64,000 nucleotides of DNA from contig CM074856.1 of the NCBI GenBank assembly GCA_037501455.1, positions 18,063,001 to 18,127,000 of the forward strand, read 5' to 3'. Within the stretch, counting starts at the first letter, position 1; the number at the start of each line of letters is the position of its first letter. Below, piece after piece: positions 58,441-64,000 of the stretch. The translations under genes were made by a program, and so were the position numbers. The notes beneath the pieces are model-generated. The model ran no database searches, was not told the DNA's origin, and was given only the letters and a program-made list of their open reading frames with translations. This DNA is from Lantana camara. Its lineage: Eukaryota; Streptophyta; Magnoliopsida; Lamiales; Verbenaceae.

Positions 58441-59116
58441 GAAAAATGCAATTTCCGTGCTACATGCCATACTTTTGATCTATGTCATTAATTGTGTTAG
58501 TATTGTGACCATTGTTCGGTTTAGTTACAAATTGTGTAACGAAAGCTGCTTTGATCCTATAATAACATAATTGAAGGACCAGATTGTTTGGAAATATTTC
58601 AAAAGTAGAGATAGCATAAGGTAGCGCGCACTAAGGTTTTAAACCATGTACAATTATATGGAACCATATGTGGACCAAGTGGGAGATTGTTGGATTTTTT
58701 ATTTAGTGGTCTCACATATTTAATAAATTGTACATAGGCTATCTTATAATACGAGCCCAATTAAGTGTTCTACTTAAGATTTATTTAATTACATTTGCTT
58801 ATAGAAATATTGGTTGAAGTATGGGTCTTTTATGTGTAGAAACCCGTGAACACTTAATTATGATTGATGGTCCCATAATAAAGGTGCCCTACTTTTGGTT
58901 ATATATTAGGGTTGTGGTCCCTAAGTCAGATACGTTCCATGTCTTCTTTTCAGCCCCATCCCAGAAAGAATTGAATAGACGGCATATCAAGGCTTAGAAG
59001 GTCACAACCTTGGATCACCGAATCAACTTCGAATCGCTATGGATCAAGGTATGCTTCCGCTTGTGTGTTCTCGATGATTTTGACATGTTTGTTACAGTTT
59101 AGGGATTTTCCCTACA
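58441..59116 (+). mobile_element. Copia 3' end: internal remnant, polypurine tract and LTR
   Basis: The plus strand shows about 240 bp of 3' internal region, the tract CCAAGTGGGAGAT, then an LTR from TGTTGGATT (58688) to CCCTACA (59116), about 429 bp. Polymerase and the 5' LTR are absent, so it is a truncated element. The LTR differs from both the large Copia LTRs and the inverted pair to the right. Confidence 0.75.
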
Positions 59117-59167
59117 GTATGAATATGAAGCTTATGAGAAATTCTTAGAATTTCAAAATGCGGTTGA

Positions 59168-59510
59168 TGTTGGAAATAGTGCACTTAAAGCTGACTTGTA
59201 ATGTTTGCTTTATCTACTTCCTTATAAATCACAGACAATCTTTGAATAATAGACAAAACGATTTAATTAAAGGCAATCACCTCTTTATGTGCTCTTGTAT
59301 GTTGTGAGTGTTTACATTTACGTGTGCATGTATTAGAATTCTCGTAATCCATCAAGTTTTTAGGGTTTTGTCATTTAAGTTAAATGACACATAAAATAAG
59401 CTCTAATCTAATCTGGATTAGAAATTACTCCAAGTCGATGAGTCCAACAAACAATGAGAGTGTTGATTAGACTTGATTGCGTCCTTAAGAAGAAATGTTC
59501 TAGAAGTAGA
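59168..59510 (+). repeat. Copia-type LTR arm, plus orientation (inverted pair, left)
   Basis: Begins TGTTGGAAATAGTGCAC and matches, as the reverse complement, the sequence at 59630-59983. Shared blocks include CACATAAA, TTAGAATTCTCGTAATCCAT and CTTACTCCAAGTCGA. There is no polypurine tract next to its start. Confidence 0.8.
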
Positions 59511-59629
59511 CACTTCATTTCCCATTTAGGAATGTTCTCACGTGGAACAACTCAGTGAACTCATTCTATCAGTGAGCACCCTCGTATGTTGCGTACGCAT
59601 TTACCATGCACTTTGTCATCCAATGAAAT

Positions 59630-59983
59630 AGGATGATTCCTTCTTAAGGACGTAATCACACAAGCAAGTCTCAACATAGTCAAATCAATACTCCCACTGT
59701 TTGTAGGACTCCTCGACTTGGAGTAAGTTCTAAACCAACTTAGATTAGGGCTTGTTTCATGTGTCATTTAACTTAAATGACAAAACCCTAAAAACTTGAT
59801 GGATTACGAGAATTCTAATACATGCACACGTAAATGTAAACACCCACAACATACAAGAGCACATAAAGAAGTGATTGCCTTTGATCAAATCATTTCGTTT
59901 ATTATTCAAAGATTGTCTATGATTTATAAAGAAATAGATAAAACAGAAATTACAAGTCAACTTTAAGGGCAGTATTCATAACA
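59630..59983 (-). repeat. Copia-type LTR arm, minus orientation (inverted pair, right)
   Basis: Reading on the minus strand it begins TGTTATGAATACTGCCC at 59983 and mirrors 59168-59510. Immediately outside lies ATCTCACACTTGTC (59984-59997), the complement of a Copia polypurine tract, so on the minus strand this arm is a 3' LTR with internal sequence to its right. Confidence 0.8.
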
Positions 59984-60514
59984 ATCTCACACTTGTCAGT
60001 CAAAGCCACTCACGAAGTAATCGAAGACCAAGGTTTTTAACAACAAAAATTAAAAAAAAAAAAAACAAAGAAGAACAACAAAATAGGATTTCGTATTTCC
60101 AAAATATATCTCTTCCAGCAAAAATGTTTCAAAACAAATAAATAGACCTTGTTTTTGACATAAAAACTCTAGATTATTAATGAAAAATGGCTCAAAAAAG
60201 AATTAAAGTGCATGTCCAACTAAGCCCTTACCTCAACCCCTCCCTCTGAAAATCAACGCAATTAATGACCGACATTGGAACTTGCACCAACCAACAAACG
60301 GTATGTGCACTAATTTTGAGCTCAAATTCAACAAAAATGGAGTTTGAGCATTAGGGTTGTCAGCGGATTCTTCAAGAGTGGAGGGTGGTGACTTGGAATT
60401 TTTTTTTTAGATCTGATGTATGAATCACCCAACTTGAAGATACAACCCTTTTACAATGGGTGTATCCGTCTTTTACAGTTTCTAATACAATTTTTTTTGA
60501 CAAAAAAGAAAAGA
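59984..60514 (-). other. Copia internal remnant and AT-rich spacer
   Basis: Starts with the minus-strand polypurine tract of the right arm. The rest has A-rich runs and no coding region I can recognise. It ends at the GAAAC duplication of the solo LTR. Confidence 0.45.
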
Positions 60515-60519
60515 GAAAC

Positions 60520-63461
60520 TGTAATGCCCGAGCACAAGATGCCACATCCCCCCACGCCATGATCCGACCCGTATATGAAATGGGGTTTCCATACACGTGC
60601 CAAATCGTGGCGAACGGGGACACAACACACTCGCTACGCTAGGCGGAAACTAACCCTTAACCAAATATACGACATCAACTCATTAGAGCAAACATCAAAA
60701 TCGGAAGCATAATATCATATATATATTGAGAAATTCATTTCAGGGATACAAAATTAATCATTTACCGGCCCACACGGTCGCATATTATCCAATCACGCTC
60801 CATACATATACAATACCCAAAAGCATATAAAGTATAAGTGTAATAGAAAAGAAATGCTAGACGCAAATGCAAGACTCCACAAGACTTGTGTTCCCGCCTA
60901 GCACTTTCCACCTGCCACAGATCACTGAAAATAACACCAGGTTCAGTCTTAGATAGACTGGTGGGTATAAAATAGGCATAATACAATAATAACGTAGAAT
61001 TTAATCACATACATGCAAGTTATAATCCCGTACGAGGTTTTAAAGTAGTTTTCCCAAGTGGGAGAAATCAAGAAAGAAAACGAAAAGGTTTATAATCATC
61101 ATTTTCATTTGTTAGGTCATTCGTGAGACGACGAGGGGCTAAATCTCCAACCTTCACCTTGTGTATCTTTAATCATTTTATCATTTATTATCACACACAT
61201 AATCTTTCATGCATAATCATTGATCGTTCATAATCATTCACATAATCCTTTTTCCTTCGGGTAGTGGACGGGTTTGCAAAGCCCGGCCACCCATTCATTG
61301 TGGCTATTAGGGTACATGAATCCCAAAAGCCCGATTCCCATCCTTCTCTAATCTCCTAGTGAAGTCCGGTATCACTATAGTTTGGTTATCACTATAGTTT
61401 GGTGGAACTAGCATACAGGGATCACAGTCAGCCCAAGCTTCTCCGGGTAACCACGTACACTAAGTCCCAGGGCCCCCATTCATTGTGATCAATCAATTCT
61501 TGCCAAAACTTTTGGTGGGGTTCATAAAATAAAAGTTTTACGTTCAAAATCATTGGCTCTTGAAAGACTCGATATAATTATAGGGATACTTTGGCCGAAA
61601 TTGTACACATTAGGGTATATCGGGTCATTAGTTTAACTAATAGAAGAAAACCCACATGGTTGACCCAAGAACAAAACAAAGACCTCACTGCCCGGCCTCG
61701 TCTCCTATTGGACCAAGATCTGTGTAACAAAAGTAGGGTGAGACTCAATATGACCATATTTGACGCCCGACAATGCAACAAATGTGCTATGGAATGCATA
61801 TGAAGCAATAACAGGTGATGGAGATGATCAATAATGCAATCAAGTTCACACGTAAACGGTCGAGTTATTCAAGATACGACGAGACCGTATTCATTCACGT
61901 TCATAATTTCCATAATTGTATCAATTCAATTCATGCGTTCATACAACGATCATACACATAGTTTAACAAGTTTACATTGCATGAGAGTCACAAATGGGAT
62001 GGGAAAAGATAACAAAAGGCAACGAAAGAATTTCTCGAGGCTGCCATCAAGGGTAACATGGTCGTGTTACATTTTCAAAGGTTTTGGACACGGTCGTGTC
62101 CGATTTTTGGAAAATAAAATCTCAAGTTCGAAGATTCGACATGGCTGTGTCATGTTTGCATTGTAATCGGACGAGGTCGGACGCGGCCGTGTCCGAATTT
62201 TGAAAAATAAAAGAAGGGTTCCGAAAGTCCAACATGGCCGTGTCCATTTTCAAGGTAATCTCGACATTGCCGTGTCGTGCTGTTTTTTTCGAAAATCTGG
62301 AACAGAGCAGAGCTCTATTTCTACAAGAAAACATGAAAAAAAAAAAAAACAAGGGCAACCTGCAAGTCGCTCTTAGGTACGCTTAAACCATGAAATTTAA
62401 CACTTAAACTCAACCAAATCGATCATGTATCTCAAACTTACACACAAGAATTCATACACAAAAGTTGAAAATTCATCACCCAAGCTTCAAAGTTTCATGC
62501 GTGGAGCTTGAAGCTCCATTAATGGCAACTTATGTATCATCATCCAACATTTAAATTCAAGCATGTAGGAGCAATAAGGAAGTCGTAAGAGTCATATTTC
62601 ATGCAATAAATCTCACTCCAAACCATAGAGAATCATGGAACAAAAATTCATCTTAAACTCCACTGTTCATGTTCTTATACAAATGATATGTTTCCCAACT
62701 CCTACCAAGCTTTATATGGATGAAAAGAGGGAGGAAGATGAGGTGAATACAATCATATCTTACCGTGTGGAAGAAGATCGGATGAAAGGTGATCTTGAGC
62801 TCAAAGCTTGGTTGATCAAGGAAAGGGTTTCTTGGAGCTTCTCTTGTTTCTCTTGGCTGAGGTTGATCAATCATATGGAAGAGGAAGGAAGCAATCTCAG
62901 ATATTAAGGAGGTATATGGGTAGGGTACGGGTCACTCCAAGTCCGGAAATAATGAAAACGGATCAAATCAAGTCATAAGGATCGTGTTGACTGAAATGCA
63001 CGTCATCGGAGGTTCAAACGACATCGAAAAGGTACAAGGTCAATTGCATTGGATCTGAATCGTCGAAACGAGTCCAACGTAGTAGATGGATCTCGATTTC
63101 GAGATTCGGAGCTCAAGATATTGTTACATGTTATTTAAATAGGTCCCTAAACTTTCAAGTGGCAATTAAGCCCAAAGCTCAATTTCAATTGAGTCCAAAA
63201 CTTTCAAATAAGTTACAATTAAGTCCTCGGCGTACGGAAATCACATGATTCCATTCAATTAACACAAAATTCATGCAATTCATAATCTTACAAGTTCATT
63301 CACGTATTCATATTCCCAATCAAAGATCAAACGAAATTTAGACAATTATTTCAAATTAAACAAATTCAAGCATATATATAAAATAAGAAGTTAAATCACA
63401 TAATAAATAAAATAACCTCACATAACACTTACCTGCTCGTATGAAAACATGGGGCGTTGCA
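60520..63461 (-). repeat. solo gypsy-type LTR (2942 bp, minus strand)
   Basis: Flanked by perfect 5-bp repeats GAAAC (60515-60519 and 63462-63466). The minus strand begins TGCAACGCCCCATG and ends GGGCATTACA, similar in form to the ends of the 8.8-kb element and of the 682-bp fragment. No primer site or internal region is attached, so it is a solo LTR left by recombination between two LTRs. It has the CTAGGCGGGAA motif and an array of palindromic units at 62053-62277. Confidence 0.9.
62053..62277. repeat. palindrome array in the solo LTR
   Basis: Imperfect to near-perfect 14-18-bp palindromes: 62053-62070 (GTAACA…TGTTAC), 62086-62101 (GGACACGGTCGTGTCC), a GACATGGCTGTGTC unit at 62138-62151, 62179-62194 (GGACGCGGCCGTGTCC), an ACATGGCCGTGTCC unit near 62232-62245 and 62262-62277 (CGACATTGCCGTGTCG). 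The design equals that of the array in the 8.8-kb element LTRs but the sequence is different. Confidence 0.8.
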
Positions 63462-64000
63462 GAAACTGTCCGAGATATTTAAAACTTTTCACATTTTTTA
63501 TATGGGATCTCAAGCTAAACACGTACAAAAAAGAAAAGAGAAACCGTCAGAGATATTTAAAACTTTTCACATTTTTATCTGGGATCTCAAGCTAAACACG
63601 TCTTATAGAAACTAATACGTAAAAACAAAATAAGAGGTTCTACTTTGTAATTATGCTTAAATATGAAGTTGTTTGATGTATATTTCCCCACGTACTGAAT
63701 AATGTGTTTGCTCTAACTCACCCCCAAAAGTTAGCTGTTGAGGGGAGGGTTGCAAGCCATTATATATTGAACTCCACATCTTTGATTATTCGATATAGGA
63801 TACTTGATATGCCCAAGGTCACGGAATGCGGGACAAACTGGGGGTTGCAAGCCATTATATATTGAACTTTATATCTTTGATTATTCGATATGGGCACTTG
63901 ACAAACCCAGGGGCTTGAACATTACAGGAATTGGAACATCTGCAGAGCGGAGAGACAAGCCTAAAATAAAACTTGCTTCGATACCATGATGATTAATGTT
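63462..64000. other. spacer with two short tandem duplications
   Basis: A segment beginning AGAAACTGTC at 63461 is repeated with few changes at 63539 (period about 78 bp). Another segment, beginning GGGTTGCAAGCCATTATATA near 63747, is repeated near 63841 (period about 94 bp). No gene seen. Confidence 0.6.

Overview
This window is nuclear DNA from a flowering plant. Evidence: split genes with GT-AG introns, a nucleus-encoded plastid ribosomal protein with an N-terminal extension, a large SPPPPP-repeat extensin, plant-type LTR retrotransposons primed by initiator tRNA-Met, an L1-type LINE with a C-terminal RNase H domain, and AT-rich intergenic DNA. It looks like a eudicot. I cannot fix the family or species by eye. 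There is no bacterial-style operon content and no CRISPR.

Layout. 1-0.8 kb: AT-rich. 0.8-13.4 kb: a decayed gag-like (putative plant transposon/retrotransposon) element split by an 8.8-kb LTR element (2676-11488) that has perfect 5-bp target duplications, a tRNA-Met primer site and a polypurine tract but no polymerase; it is a large non-autonomous retrotransposon. 13.5-15.3 kb: unprocessed pseudogene of the mitochondrial ADP/ATP carrier. 16.3-18.5 kb (minus): extensin gene with TATA box. 20.3-22.2 kb (minus): three-exon gene for plastid ribosomal protein L18. 22.3-25.4 kb: AT-rich spacer. 25.4-26.3 kb: solo-LTR-like promoter unit with an eight-copy hairpin array. 27.0-29.6 kb (plus): six-exon gene for a basic, probably microtubule-associated (TPX2/MDP40-like) protein. 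30.1-32.0 kb: two related foldback MITEs in opposite orientation. 32.4-32.6 kb (minus): a 67-residue plant protein. 34.6-36.1 kb: hAT-type non-autonomous element.

36.2-64 kb is almost entirely nested retroelements. A degenerate Ty1/Copia element lies on the minus strand as LTR-internal-LTR-partial internal, a tandem recombinant. One of its LTRs is split by a 6.8-kb LINE, and the LINE is itself split by a 682-bp deleted retroelement with a perfect 5-bp duplication. After it come a truncated long gypsy-type LTR carrying a foldback MITE, a Copia 3' end, a pair of inverted Copia-type LTRs, and a 2.9-kb solo LTR with a perfect 5-bp duplication.

Apparently intact host genes are four: extensin (cell wall), RPL18 (plastid translation), the TPX2/MDP40-like protein (cytoskeleton) and the small membrane-type protein. 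They are independently transcribed and share no evident pathway. The most unusual signal is that several repeat elements carry short arrays of palindromic or hairpin units whose paired bases differ between copies in a compensatory way (25.65-25.89, 3.65-3.85/9.67-9.87, 8.35-8.46 and 62.05-62.28 kb). This suggests that the fold, not only the sequence, is kept.
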